Below the pieces are notes generated by a model, which saw nothing but the letters and a program-made list of their open reading frames with translations, ran no database searches and was not told the DNA's origin. This document shows, in pieces, positions 56,197-64,000 of a DNA stretch of 64,000 nucleotides; position 1 is the first letter of the stretch; the number at the start of each line of letters is the position of its first letter. Both the position numbers and the translations under genes were made by a program. The DNA is from Oryzicola mucosus (GTDB lineage: Bacteria; Pseudomonadota; Alphaproteobacteria; Rhizobiales; Rhizobiaceae): assembly GCF_014534685.1 (NCBI RefSeq), contig NZ_JACVVX010000001.1, positions 1 to 64,000 on the forward strand, given 5' to 3'.

Positions 56197-57150
56197 CTAA
56201 TTCGGGTTCGGCATGCCGGTGACGCCAGGCTTGCGCGGCAGCGAGTAGCGCCGAAACTCCAGCCCGAGATAGGCAACCAGAGCGAGCACCACCACCGTGC
56301 CGCCGATCATGGTGCTGGCCGAGGGAACCTCGCCATGCACGAGCCACACCCAGACTGGACCAAGCACCGGCTCGAAGGTTCCCATCAGCGCTGCGAGCAC
56401 TGCCGGCACCAGTCGCGCGCCCATGGCAAAGAACGCAAAACCGAGCCCGAGATTGAGTGCACCGAAGACAAACAGGATCATGGCATCCGGCACGCTGGTG
56501 ATCAGTCCGGACGACTGGAACGCCGCCACAAGGCCTGCCAGAGCGGCACCAAGGCAGGTTGCCGGCGTCATGCGCACATGGGCGTAGCGCCGGGTGATCA
56601 CGGTTGCGATGGCAAAGCATATCGCTATCAGCAGAGCGAGAGCATCGCCGATCGGGGATACAGCGCCGGTCGCGGATTCCGAGACCATGATGCCGATGCC
56701 CAGAATAACGGCGCAAATCGCCATCCATGTCGTCCATGCTATGCGTTCGCGAAAGATCACCCAGGAAATGAGGGCGGCGATGAGCGGCACGCCGGCCTGC
56801 ATCAGAAGGATGTTGGCAACCGTTGTGTAAGACAGCGCCAGCACGAAACAGGCCGAGGAAATCCCGAAACAGATTGCGACCGCCATGCCTGGAACGCCCA
56901 TTCCTGCAAACATCCGCAGCGTTCCGCGACGTCCGTCGCGCCACAGCATGAAGCCGACGAGGAAGGCCACCGCCCAGAAAGACCGCCAGAACACCATGGT
57001 CCAGCCGTCGGGGGTTTCCACGAAGCGCCCGATCGTGCCGCCGAAACTCCAGGCGAGCGCCGAGAGGAAGACGAGAAGCAAGCCCTGGCGCTCCTCCCCG
57101 CTCGTCGAGGACTGCGCAGGCTGCGGCATGGGCGCGGCGAGGTCGGACAT
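56197..57150 (-). CDS. DMT-superfamily (EamA) transporter
   Basis: 317 residues with ten transmembrane helices in two EamA repeats: LLVFLSALAWSFGGTIGRFV and NILLMQAGVPLIAALISWVI in the first, GALNLGLGFAFFAMGARLVP and LAALMGTFEPVLGPVWVWLV in the second. The Glu of the last block is a family hallmark. Such proteins export amino acids or metabolites; substrate unknown. ATG 57150 is chosen for family length; upstream in-frame starts (57186, 57294) are possible, the farthest overlapping the next gene's end. Confidence 0.9.
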   Translation of the reverse strand: MSDLAAPMPQPAQSSTSGEERQGLLLVFLSALAWSFGGTIGRFVETPDGWTMVFWRSFWAVAFLVGFMLWRDGRRGTLRMFAGMGVPGMAVAICFGISSACFVLALSYTTVANILLMQAGVPLIAALISWVIFRERIAWTTWMAICAVILGIGIMVSESATGAVSPIGDALALLIAICFAIATVITRRYAHVRMTPATCLGAALAGLVAAFQSSGLITSVPDAMILFVFGALNLGLGFAFFAMGARLVPAVLAALMGTFEPVLGPVWVWLVHGEVPSASTMIGGTVVVLALVAYLGLEFRRYSLPRKPGVTGMPNPN

Positions 57151-57274
57151 GGAGCAACCGGATGGAAAGAGGATGTGCTTCGGCATGAAAGCGCCGGTAT
57201 CCATAGAGCATTTGCGGGCCATCAGCGTGATCCACGCGGCGTTGATGGCTTGTGGCACGAGCGTGGAACTGGCC

Positions 57275-58720
57275 TTATTGAAAGTCGAAAGCACTCAGAC
57301 CGGTGACCATCTCATCGAGGCCGAGCGGGCGGGTGACCGGCGGCTCGGCGCGCGCAAGACATCCCTGCCGCTCGCACAGCCGGCACGCCGGCCCGACAGC
57401 CGTCGCGCCGATCTGGATCGGCCGGCCGGCCGGACCGGTGGCTTGCGGCAGTGCCGCGCCGTAGACGATCTCGGCACGGAAGGCGATGTCGCAGCCGAGC
57501 AGGATAGCCGTACGGCGCGGACGTTCGTTGAAGGCGCCCTGCGGGCCTTCAAGCGTTCGCGCGACGCAAAGGAACTCGGCTCCATCCGGCATTTGCACAG
57601 CCTCGACGAAAATCTGACCCGGCTGGGTGAAGGCGGCATGCACCGGCAGCTTCGGGCAGCCACCACCGAAACGGCTGTGCGGAAAACCTTGCGCGCCCGA
57701 TCTGCGAAAGCGGTTTCCGGCATTGTCGATCTCCAGCATGAAGAAGGGCGCACCCAGAGCCCCCTGCCGCTGCAGCGTGGTGAGCCGATTGGCCGCCTGC
57801 TCGAACGAGACGCCGAAACGCGAGCGCAGCACATCGACATCGTACAAAGCTCGAACGGCCGCGGTCTGAAAAGCCTGGTATGGCATCATCAGCGCATGAG
57901 CTGCATAGCGCGCCAGCTCAAACCGGGCGATGCGACGGGCCTCGTCGCTCGACAATTTCAGCGCCTTGATCTCCGCCGCGATGGCTACCTGCATGCGGAT
58001 CAGGCAAGCCTCCATCGCCACCTCGCGTAATTGGTCGAAGGGCGACAGCCGTTCCGACAGGAACAGCCGCTGGGAATGCCGGTCGTAGCGGCGGCGCCAG
58101 TTGGGCATGGTCGTCACCGGCAGGACCTTGACCACGATGCCGTAGTCGCGCTTCAACCAGGCCTTCAATGCACCCATGAGATCGTCTCGCGGATCGAGCA
58201 GCGAAACGAAGGCGTCCGCCTCTTCTTCGATCGACTGAAAATGGTTCGGACGCCGCTCGAAGACCTCATTCACTTCGTCGATCGGAAGCCGCGCTGAGGA
58301 AAGCGCGGTTGCCTTGCCCTCCTGCGCCAGCAATTCCGAGAGGTCCGACAAGCGCTCGGCCTGCTCGCGATAGGCGCGGAACAGCTTGACCACCGCAGCG
58401 GCAGCATTCGGCGCGGCTTCAGCGATTTCGATCAGTTCCTGGTCGCCAGGCAGTTCGCCCGACAAAAGCGGATCCGAGAACACCTCGCGCAGGGCAGCGA
58501 TGGAGCCGCCCGCTTCGCCATGCAATTCCTCCGGCTCGACCTTGTAGGCGGATGCCAGCTTCAAGATCAGTTGCACCGTCAGGGGCCGCTGGTTGCGCTC
58601 GATCAGGTTGAGATAGGACGGAGAAATGCCCAGGCCCTCTGCCATCGCGGTCTGGGTCAACCCCTTCGCGATGCGGATGCGCCTGATCCGAGGCCCGGCG
58701 AAAATCTTCTGCTCTGCCAT
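57275..58720 (-). CDS. ScfR/RamB-type XRE regulator
   Basis: 481 residues. The XRE helix-turn-helix is at about 10-65 (RIRIAKGLTQTAMAEGLGIS, PSYLNLIERNQRPLT). An ImmA/IrrE-like domain occupies about 165-300, and the C-terminal DUF2083-type domain ends with GPACRLCERQGCLARAEPPV, the Cys-rich motif of short-chain fatty acyl-CoA-responsive regulators. RamB of Corynebacterium, of the same family, controls acetate and glyoxylate genes. It is divergent from isocitrate lyase with shared TTTACA repeats, so it probably regulates that gene. Confidence 0.88.
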   Translation of the reverse strand: MAEQKIFAGPRIRRIRIAKGLTQTAMAEGLGISPSYLNLIERNQRPLTVQLILKLASAYKVEPEELHGEAGGSIAALREVFSDPLLSGELPGDQELIEIAEAAPNAAAAVVKLFRAYREQAERLSDLSELLAQEGKATALSSARLPIDEVNEVFERRPNHFQSIEEEADAFVSLLDPRDDLMGALKAWLKRDYGIVVKVLPVTTMPNWRRRYDRHSQRLFLSERLSPFDQLREVAMEACLIRMQVAIAAEIKALKLSSDEARRIARFELARYAAHALMMPYQAFQTAAVRALYDVDVLRSRFGVSFEQAANRLTTLQRQGALGAPFFMLEIDNAGNRFRRSGAQGFPHSRFGGGCPKLPVHAAFTQPGQIFVEAVQMPDGAEFLCVARTLEGPQGAFNERPRRTAILLGCDIAFRAEIVYGAALPQATGPAGRPIQIGATAVGPACRLCERQGCLARAEPPVTRPLGLDEMVTGLSAFDFQ

Positions 58721-58723
58721 TTG

Positions 58724-58781
58724 TTTACACCGGATTTACAACAACGCCGCGCGAGTTATTTACAATATTTACAAATTTACA
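58724..58781. promoter_or_regulatory. five TTTACA repeats in the regulator-aceA spacer
   Basis: TTTACA occurs at 58724-58729, 58735-58740, 58759-58764, 58768-58773 and 58776-58781, all in the same orientation. The first is four bases from the regulator's start codon, and the last three are clustered. Likely operator units for the ScfR-type protein, with autorepression. Confidence 0.6.
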
Positions 58782-58936
58782 CACCGATGCAGTCAAAGAC
58801 AAGACAGGTTTTCTTCAAATATGGCGCTATTTGAGCGGTTTTCCTCGCCTTCTGTGCAGCGCAATGTAAATCAAGTCATACACGAATGACACGCGAGGCC
58901 TGCGGCGTCAGATATCAGAGCCTGAGGGAGTACACT

Positions 58937-60226
58937 ATGACTGACTTTTACAATCTCGTTCCATCCGCAGCCGGTGGTCGTTTCGATGGCATCGAGCGAC
59001 CCTACACTCCCGAAGATGTGACGAAACTGCGTGGCTCCGTTCAGATCAAGCACAGCATCGCCGAAATGGGCGCAAACCGGCTGTGGCAGTTGATCAACCA
59101 GGAAGACTTCGTCAATGCGCTTGGCGCCCTATCAGGCAACCAGGCCATGCAGATGGTTCGCGCCGGGCTGAAGGCGATCTATCTTTCAGGTTGGCAGGTC
59201 GCCGCGGACGCCAACACCGCTTCGGCAATGTACCCAGACCAGTCGCTCTATCCGGCGAATGCGGCGCCCGAGTTGGCCAAGCGCATCAACAAGACGCTGC
59301 AGCGCGCCGACCAGATCGAGACGGCGGAAGGCAGGGGCCTTTCGGTCGATACCTGGTTTGCACCGATTGTCGCCGATGCCGAAGCCGGCTTCGGCGGCCC
59401 GCTGAATGCCTTCGAGATCATGAAAGCGTTTATCGAGGCGGGTGCCGCCGGCGTCCACTTCGAGGACCAGTTGGCTTCTGAAAAGAAGTGCGGCCATCTC
59501 GGCGGCAAGGTCTTGATCCCGACGGCAGCTCATATTCGCAACCTTGATGCGGCACGTCTTGCAGCGGATGTAATGGGCGTGCCATCGCTCATTATCGCTC
59601 GTACGGATGCGGAAGCAGCCAAGCTTTTGACCTCCGACATCGATGAGCGCGACCAGCCCTTCGTCGATCACGACAAGGGACGTACCGTCGAAGGCTTCTA
59701 CCATGTTAAGAACGGCATTGAGCCCTGCATCGCGCGGGCCATAGCCTATGCCCCGCATTGCGACCTGATCTGGATGGAAACCGGCAAGCCGGATCTCGCC
59801 CAGGCGCGGAAGTTTGCAGAAGCGGTGCATAAGGCACATCCGGGCAAGAAGCTCGCCTACAACTGCTCGCCGTCTTTCAACTGGAAGAAGAACCTCGACG
59901 ACGCGACCATTGCCAAATTCCAGCGCGAGTTGGGCGCTATGGGCTACAAGTTCCAGTTCATCACCCTCGCCGGCTTCCACCAACTGAACTACGGCATGTT
60001 CGAACTGGCTCGCGGCTACAAGGACCGGCAGATGGCTGCCTATTCCGAGTTGCAGGAGGCGGAATTCGCGGCCGAAGTCAACGGCTACACTGCAACCAAG
60101 CACCAGCGCGAAGTCGGCACCGGCTATTTCGATGCCGTCTCCATGGCAATCACCGGAGGCCAGTCCTCGACGACAGCCATGCACGAATCGACCGAGCACG
60201 AACAGTTCCGCCCTGCGGCGGAGTGA
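58937..60226 (+). CDS. aceA: isocitrate lyase
   Basis: 429 residues; cleaves isocitrate to glyoxylate and succinate in the glyoxylate cycle. The signature [16 protein letters not shown] holds catalytic Cys185. Other family blocks are [44 protein letters not shown] and [14 protein letters not shown] 58937 has GAGGGAG six bases upstream. No malate synthase gene is in the window. A small conserved-looking gene follows 62 bases later. Confidence 0.97.
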   Translation: MTDFYNLVPSAAGGRFDGIERPYTPEDVTKLRGSVQIKHSIAEMGANRLWQLINQEDFVNALGALSGNQAMQMVRAGLKAIYLSGWQVAADANTASAMYPDQSLYPANAAPELAKRINKTLQRADQIETAEGRGLSVDTWFAPIVADAEAGFGGPLNAFEIMKAFIEAGAAGVHFEDQLASEKKCGHLGGKVLIPTAAHIRNLDAARLAADVMGVPSLIIARTDAEAAKLLTSDIDERDQPFVDHDKGRTVEGFYHVKNGIEPCIARAIAYAPHCDLIWMETGKPDLAQARKFAEAVHKAHPGKKLAYNCSPSFNWKKNLDDATIAKFQRELGAMGYKFQFITLAGFHQLNYGMFELARGYKDRQMAAYSELQEAEFAAEVNGYTATKHQREVGTGYFDAVSMAITGGQSSTTAMHESTEHEQFRPAAE

Positions 60227-60288
60227 CGGAAACGACCGACCTTCGCTAAGGCCGGCTGCCACCCAAGGAAGCACCCAGGAGAAGAACA

Positions 60289-60531
60289 ATGACACCCAAG
60301 ACCCGAGTCAAGGAACGTGCCGAAGAACAGTCGAGCACCATGAATGCCGACCAGCAAGCCACCATTCGCATGGTCGCAAACGATCTCCACCGGCTCAACC
60401 AGTCGGTCATGAAGGCAGTGGAAGCGGGTGTTTCCGTCGAGCTGGTGCGGTCGGCCCGTCACCATGGGGGCGAAGGCAACTGGGGCGACCTGCTCATCCC
60501 GGTCATCGTTTCACAAAGCGCGCATGGGTGA
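60289..60531 (+). CDS. small hypothetical protein after aceA (80 aa)
   Basis: ATG 60289 has AGGAG eight bases upstream. Predicted helical: AEEQSSTMNADQQATIRMVA and VMKAVEAGVSVELVRSARHH, with a C-terminal GNWGDLLIPVIVSQS. No family recognised. It probably shares the aceA transcript; a strong terminator follows 23 bases after its stop. Confidence 0.72.
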   Translation: MTPKTRVKERAEEQSSTMNADQQATIRMVANDLHRLNQSVMKAVEAGVSVELVRSARHHGGEGNWGDLLIPVIVSQSAHG

Positions 60532-60554
60532 ACCTCACGATCCGCACCTCAACG

Positions 60555-60584
60555 AAATCCCCGCCCGACAAGGCGGGGATTTTC
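60555..60584 (+). terminator. terminator of the aceA unit
   Basis: AAATCCCCGCC (60555-60565) pairs with GGCGGGGATTT (60572-60582) around a six-base loop, followed by TCTTG. 23 bases after the small gene. Confidence 0.85.
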
Positions 60585-60747
60585 TTGCGGCTCCACCCAT
60601 TGCTTTCGCTGAAGGAAGGCGGCGCTAGAAATTTTCACAACTTCAAACTTAAACTTCATCAGAAAGTAGACTTGACTCCCACCAGGCCAGTGCTGCATCT
60701 CAAACCTGCAATTCAACCTAGCATTGAATTTCAGCAAGAGAGAGCGC

Positions 60748-61203
60748 ATGGACCGTCAGAGCCCTGATGCCAGGGATGAGGAAATTTCAACTGACCCCAC
60801 GCCTTCTTCAAGGCGCATAGCACCTGTTGATGCTTCCCGCGTGCTGATCGTCGCGACTTCGCGGATCAACCGAATTGTTGTCGCCAAGATCATCGAGAGG
60901 TCAGGGTTGAAAATCCTGTCGGACTTGCCGGAAAATGCCGAAAGCATCCTAGATCGTCTGACTCCGGGAACTGTGATCCTCGACTGCGGGCCTGAAAATC
61001 GCGACTGCGAGCATCTGATGACGCGCCTTGCGACACTGCGGCAAAACACGCAGGACGGGCTGCCGAAGGTGGTTCTTTTGACGAGCCGACTCCCAGCCGC
61101 TGCAAATATCGTGGTATCAGAGGCCGTCGATGCGGTTGTGCCCAAGCCTATCATACCGGAGCGGTTACAGGCTGTTGTCGATCGCCTGAGCGGCAGGGAC
61201 TGA
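60748..61203 (+). CDS. degenerate response-regulator receiver protein
   Basis: 151 residues, single receiver-like domain after a 35-residue polar N terminus. VLIVATSRINRIVVAKIIER is the first strand and helix, TVILDCGPENRDCEHLM holds the phospho-acceptor-position Asp, VVLLTSRLPAAANI the Thr-position residue, and DAVVPKPIIPERLQAVVDRL the Lys. The usual acidic pair after the first strand is replaced by Thr-Ser, so Mg2+ binding and phosphorylation are doubtful. ATG 60748 has GAGAGAG just upstream. No kinase is adjacent. Confidence 0.75.
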   Translation: MDRQSPDARDEEISTDPTPSSRRIAPVDASRVLIVATSRINRIVVAKIIERSGLKILSDLPENAESILDRLTPGTVILDCGPENRDCEHLMTRLATLRQNTQDGLPKVVLLTSRLPAAANIVVSEAVDAVVPKPIIPERLQAVVDRLSGRD

Positions 61204-61209
61204 CACGCG

Positions 61210-61920
61210 TCAGCCGATCGTTTCCACAACCGGCAACAGCTCTCCCAAATGCGAAAGCCGCCGAAACCGTGGCTCGGTCTCGGGCTCGTCCGCGTGTTCG
61301 AGCACCCATGTCAGGTCATGTGGCACATACACGCCCCAACTGCCCGCCTGAAGTGCCGGCACCACATCCGATTTCAGCGAATTGCCCACCATCATGCTTC
61401 GCCCAGCGCCATCGCCATGGCGAGCGAAGATGCGTTCGTAAGTCTCGCGCGACTTGTCGCTGACGATTTCGACGGCATCAAAGATATCGCCGAGGCCTGA
61501 CTGGGCGAGCTTGCGCTCCTGGTCGAACAGATCGCCCTTGGTGATCAGCATGAGGCGGTAGCGACCAGCCAATGCTTCCAGCGTCTCGTGAACATGCGGC
61601 AACGTTTCGATGGGATGACGCAGCATCTCGCGCCCTGCGGCAAGGATTTTTGCAATAACGTCGGCCGGCACCCGTCCTTCGGTCACCTCTATCGCAGTTT
61701 CGATCATCGACAGCGTGAAACCCTTGATACCAAAGCCATAGAGCCCAAGATTGCGCCGTTCCGCGTCCAGAAGGCGCGAGAGCAAATGCTGCTTATCCGC
61801 GTGATCGGCCAATAGATCAGCGAATTGCGCCTCAGTCAGGCGAAAGAACTGTTCATTCTGCCAGAGCGTATCGTCAGCGTCGAAGCCGATCGTGGTGAGA
61901 TTTTGAGCCAATCCACCCAT
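61210..61920 (-). CDS. HAD-superfamily hydrolase
   Basis: 236 residues. Motif I is IGFDADDTLWQNE (nucleophile Asp and acid Asp), motif II LMLITKGDLFDQ (Thr), motif III near IVSDKSRETYERIF (Lys), motif IV MVGNSLKSDVVPALQAG. The cap spans about 20-110. Substrate unknown; it belongs to the phosphoglycolate-phosphatase-like group. ATG 61920 has GGGGAG six bases upstream; an in-frame codon at 62013 is less likely. Its stop is six bases from the convergent receiver gene's stop. Confidence 0.9.
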   Translation of the reverse strand: MGGLAQNLTTIGFDADDTLWQNEQFFRLTEAQFADLLADHADKQHLLSRLLDAERRNLGLYGFGIKGFTLSMIETAIEVTEGRVPADVIAKILAAGREMLRHPIETLPHVHETLEALAGRYRLMLITKGDLFDQERKLAQSGLGDIFDAVEIVSDKSRETYERIFARHGDGAGRSMMVGNSLKSDVVPALQAGSWGVYVPHDLTWVLEHADEPETEPRFRRLSHLGELLPVVETIG

Positions 61921-62052
61921 GACATTCTCCCCTATCCAAGAAGCGGACCCGTCATATCCTGCATAAGCATAGGACGGCAAACCACCTGCCCCTTCCCTTC
62001 CCGCTATGGGCACGGCTATACTCGCCCATCCGCAACACGCAATTGGTGATTG

Positions 62053-63486
62053 ATGCCGCCTGCCAAAAAGGAAGTCCGTCCGTCGAACCGCGGAGGACGT
62101 ACCCGTACGCCTGCCTTCGTGAAAAATCTGCGGGGCGTCAAGGACTGGAAAGAGGCGTCCGGCTGGCTCGACTGGCGCGGCATCGAGGACATTGAGTGTA
62201 TTACGCCCGACCAGGCGGGCGTTGCGCGCGGCAAGATGATGCCGTCCAAGAAATTCACCTCGAACACCTCGCTGGCGCTGCCATCAGCTGTGTTCATGAC
62301 CACCATCACCGGCGGCTATCCCGAGGACGGCAACGGCTTTTCCTACCCGGAAGATGACGGCGACCTGAAGCTCGTGCCCGACCTCGATACGCTTTCCGTC
62401 GTGCCCTGGGAGAGCGATCCAACCGCGCAGGTCATCTGCGACCTGGTGCATCAGGATGGTCGAGCGGTGGAGTTCACCCCCCGCAACGTTCTCCGGAAGG
62501 TGCTTGCCGCCTATGACAAATTGGGCCTCAAGCCCGTCGTCGCGCCGGAGATAGAATTCTATCTCGTCCGCAAAAACCCCGATCCGGATTATCCGCTGAC
62601 CCCGCCCGTCGGCCGTTCCGGCCGCCCCATCGGCGGTGGCGCAGGCTATTCCATCGCCGGCGTCAACGAGTTCGATGAGCTGATCGACGACATCTATCAC
62701 TTCTCCGAAAGCCAGGGCCTAGAGATCGACACGTTGATCCACGAGGAAGGTGCTGGACAGCTCGAGATCAATCTGCGCCACGGCGACCCGATCGAACTGG
62801 CTGACCAGGTGTTTTTGTTCAAGCGCACCATCCGCGAGGCGGCGCTGAAACACGAAACCTACGCCACCTTCATGGCCAAGCCGATCCAAGGACAGCCTGG
62901 TTCGGCCATGCACATCCACCAGTCCATCGTCGAGAAGAAAACAGGCCGAAACATCTTCAAAAACGAGGATGGCACGGAGTCGGATGCGTTTTTTCACTTC
63001 ATTGGCGGCATGCAGAAGCATGTTCCAAATGCGCTGGTGATGCTTGCGCCCTATGTGAATTCCTATCGCCGCCTCACCCAGGCAGCATCCGCCCCCGTCA
63101 ACAACAAATGGGGCTATGACAACCGCACCACGGCTTTCCGCGTGCCGCGTTCCGACCCGTCCGCCCGGCGCGTCGAAAACCGCATCCCCTCCTCCGATGC
63201 CAATCCCTATCTGGCGCTCGCGGCTTCGCTGGCCTGCGGCCTGATCGGGTTGCAGAAAAAACTACCTGCCGAACCGCCCATCCTGACGACCGCCAACGAG
63301 GACGAGATCGACCTGCCACGCGGCCTGCTCGAGGCGGTGGATTTGTTCGAGGCCGACGAGGAGCTGCGGGCGGCGCTCGGCCAGTCCTTCTGCGCCACCT
63401 ATGCCGCCATCAAACGCGCCGAGTTCGAGACCTTCATGGAAGTCATCAGCCCGTGGGAGCGGGAGTTTTTGCTGTTGAATGTTTGA
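62053..63486 (+). CDS. glutamine synthetase family protein, probable gamma-glutamylpolyamine synthetase
   Basis: 477 residues. The N-terminal beta-grasp segment is RGIEDIECITPDQAGVARGK. The catalytic domain has VVAPEIEFYLV, EEGAGQLEINLRHGDPIELA, FMAKPIQGQPGSAMHIHQSI and NKWGYDNRTTAFRVPRS, the GS-III/PuuA-like pattern. It probably joins glutamate to putrescine or a similar amine. Start ATG 62053 (TTG 62050 adds one residue). The next gene begins a PuuB-like FAD oxidase, and a polyamine importer lies 7 kb away, supporting amine catabolism over ammonia assimilation. Ethanolamine or other amines are possible substrates. Confidence 0.88.
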   Translation: MPPAKKEVRPSNRGGRTRTPAFVKNLRGVKDWKEASGWLDWRGIEDIECITPDQAGVARGKMMPSKKFTSNTSLALPSAVFMTTITGGYPEDGNGFSYPEDDGDLKLVPDLDTLSVVPWESDPTAQVICDLVHQDGRAVEFTPRNVLRKVLAAYDKLGLKPVVAPEIEFYLVRKNPDPDYPLTPPVGRSGRPIGGGAGYSIAGVNEFDELIDDIYHFSESQGLEIDTLIHEEGAGQLEINLRHGDPIELADQVFLFKRTIREAALKHETYATFMAKPIQGQPGSAMHIHQSIVEKKTGRNIFKNEDGTESDAFFHFIGGMQKHVPNALVMLAPYVNSYRRLTQAASAPVNNKWGYDNRTTAFRVPRSDPSARRVENRIPSSDANPYLALAASLACGLIGLQKKLPAEPPILTTANEDEIDLPRGLLEAVDLFEADEELRAALGQSFCATYAAIKRAEFETFMEVISPWEREFLLLNV

Positions 63487-63542
63487 GCGAGTAGCGAGTA
63501 GCGAGTAGCGAGTAGCGAGTAGCGAGTAGCGAGTAGCGAGTA
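63487..63542. repeat. eight tandem copies of GCGAGTA
   Basis: Eight exact head-to-tail copies of the heptamer GCGAGTA immediately after the glutamine synthetase-like gene's stop. An inverted copy, TACTCGC, is at 63625-63631 with further diverged copies nearby, so the transcript could form a long stem. It lies between two genes of one apparent operon. Confidence 0.9.
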
Positions 63543-63668
63543 GGATTATGGTAGGTATTTCATAGTGCAAGAACCAGTTACCCGCGTCTGCTTGAGGGTT
63601 CTTTTTTCCCTATTCGCTATTGGCTACTCGCCACTCGCTCATTCTCATTCGGTACTTGCTTGACGCTC

Positions 63669-64000
63669 ATGCCCTACCAATCCCCCATCTCTCCCGGCAT
63701 TTCCTGGTACGAGGATACCGCAGGTCCGCGCCCGACCTATCCGGCACTCGACGGCGATCAGAGCGTCGACGTGGTCATTGTCGGTGGCGGCTATACCGGC
63801 ATGTCGGCGGCCGTGCATTTGGCGAAGGCAGGGACGCGCGTCGCGCTGATCGAGGCGCATCGGCTTGGCGATGGCGCTTCGGGGCGCAATGGCGGACAAA
63901 TGGGCACCGGGCAGCGCGCCTGGACCGAAGAGCTTGAAGCCGAACTCGGCCTCGAACGCGCAAAGGCTTTGTTCAGCCTCGCCGAAGAGGCCAAGGCGCA
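63669..64000 (+). CDS. puuB: FAD-dependent amine oxidase, PuuB-like (5' part)
   Basis: Starts at ATG 63669 and runs off the window (110 codons visible). SWYEDTAGPRPTYPALDGDQ and the dinucleotide-binding DVVIVGGGYTGMSAAVHLAK, then LIEAHRLGDGASGRNGGQMG, match gamma-glutamylputrescine oxidase and related DAO-family enzymes. It would oxidise the glutamylated amine made by the upstream synthetase. No clear ribosome-binding site is seen, so a slightly different start is possible. Confidence 0.85.
   Translation, partial: MPYQSPISPGISWYEDTAGPRPTYPALDGDQSVDVVIVGGGYTGMSAAVHLAKAGTRVALIEAHRLGDGASGRNGGQMGTGQRAWTEELEAELGLERAKALFSLAEEAKA

Noticed and set aside
63487-63542. CRISPR array
   Set aside because: The heptamers are contiguous without spacers and no cas gene is nearby.
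63262-63570. Minus-strand frame encoding repeated LATRYSL
   Set aside because: Produced by translating the GCGAGTA array; the rest is antisense to the glutamine synthetase-like gene.

Overview
The window looks like a chromosomal segment of an alphaproteobacterium of the order Hyphomicrobiales (Rhizobiales), most like Mesorhizobium and related Phyllobacteriaceae. The pointers are the high G+C content, the hisS-hisZ-hisG cluster, a PdhS-type cell-cycle kinase, a DUF1127 gene beside a VtlR/LsrB-like LysR gene, an Irr-type iron-control palindrome, a tRNA-His with A73 and no encoded G-1, anti-Shine-Dalgarno (CCTCCTCCC) hairpins, and recurring palindromic intergenic repeats. The species cannot be fixed from sequence alone.

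Bases 1-3700 look like the end of a genomic island: a short secreted RHS-tip protein overlapping a transglutaminase-like gene, an AlpA-type regulator, and a P4-type integrase pointing away from the 3' end of guaA. From guaA to about 30 kb the content is mostly core chromosome: a nucleosidase, a thioesterase, tspO, rsmB, a VapBC-type toxin-antitoxin pair, katG with divergent oxyR, hisG-hisZ-hisS (HisS carries an unusual low-G+C insertion), tag, an L,D-transpeptidase, the glycolate oxidase operon glcDEF with its divergent GntR regulator, a phosphatase, a class I amidotransferase and rsmE. A run of eight very small, translationally coupled genes of unknown function follows (28.3-30.35 kb), then an AT-rich spacer.

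From 30.8 to 47.3 kb lie gshA, a DUF937 repeat protein, the DUF1127/LysR pair, xseA, a MITE-like element, an AsmA protein, acetoacetyl-CoA synthetase, a two-gene ferric-iron transporter behind an Irr box, and the PdhS-like kinase. From 47.4 to 51.8 kb come a phasin with a dyad operator, a triple CCTCCTCCC hairpin candidate sRNA, tRNA-His, a GAF histidine kinase, and a stress-type locus (DUF892 ferritin-like protein plus two membrane proteins).

The last part holds a putrescine-type ABC importer (potFGHI), a DMT exporter, an ScfR/RamB-type regulator divergent from isocitrate lyase, a degenerate receiver protein, a HAD hydrolase, and a glutamine-synthetase-like enzyme followed by the start of an FAD amine oxidase. 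The importer and these last two enzymes suggest polyamine uptake and gamma-glutamylated breakdown. Acetoacetyl-CoA synthetase, phasin, isocitrate lyase and glycolate oxidase together suggest growth on C2 and storage carbon. All functional statements rest on motif and family recognition by eye; no database search was run.
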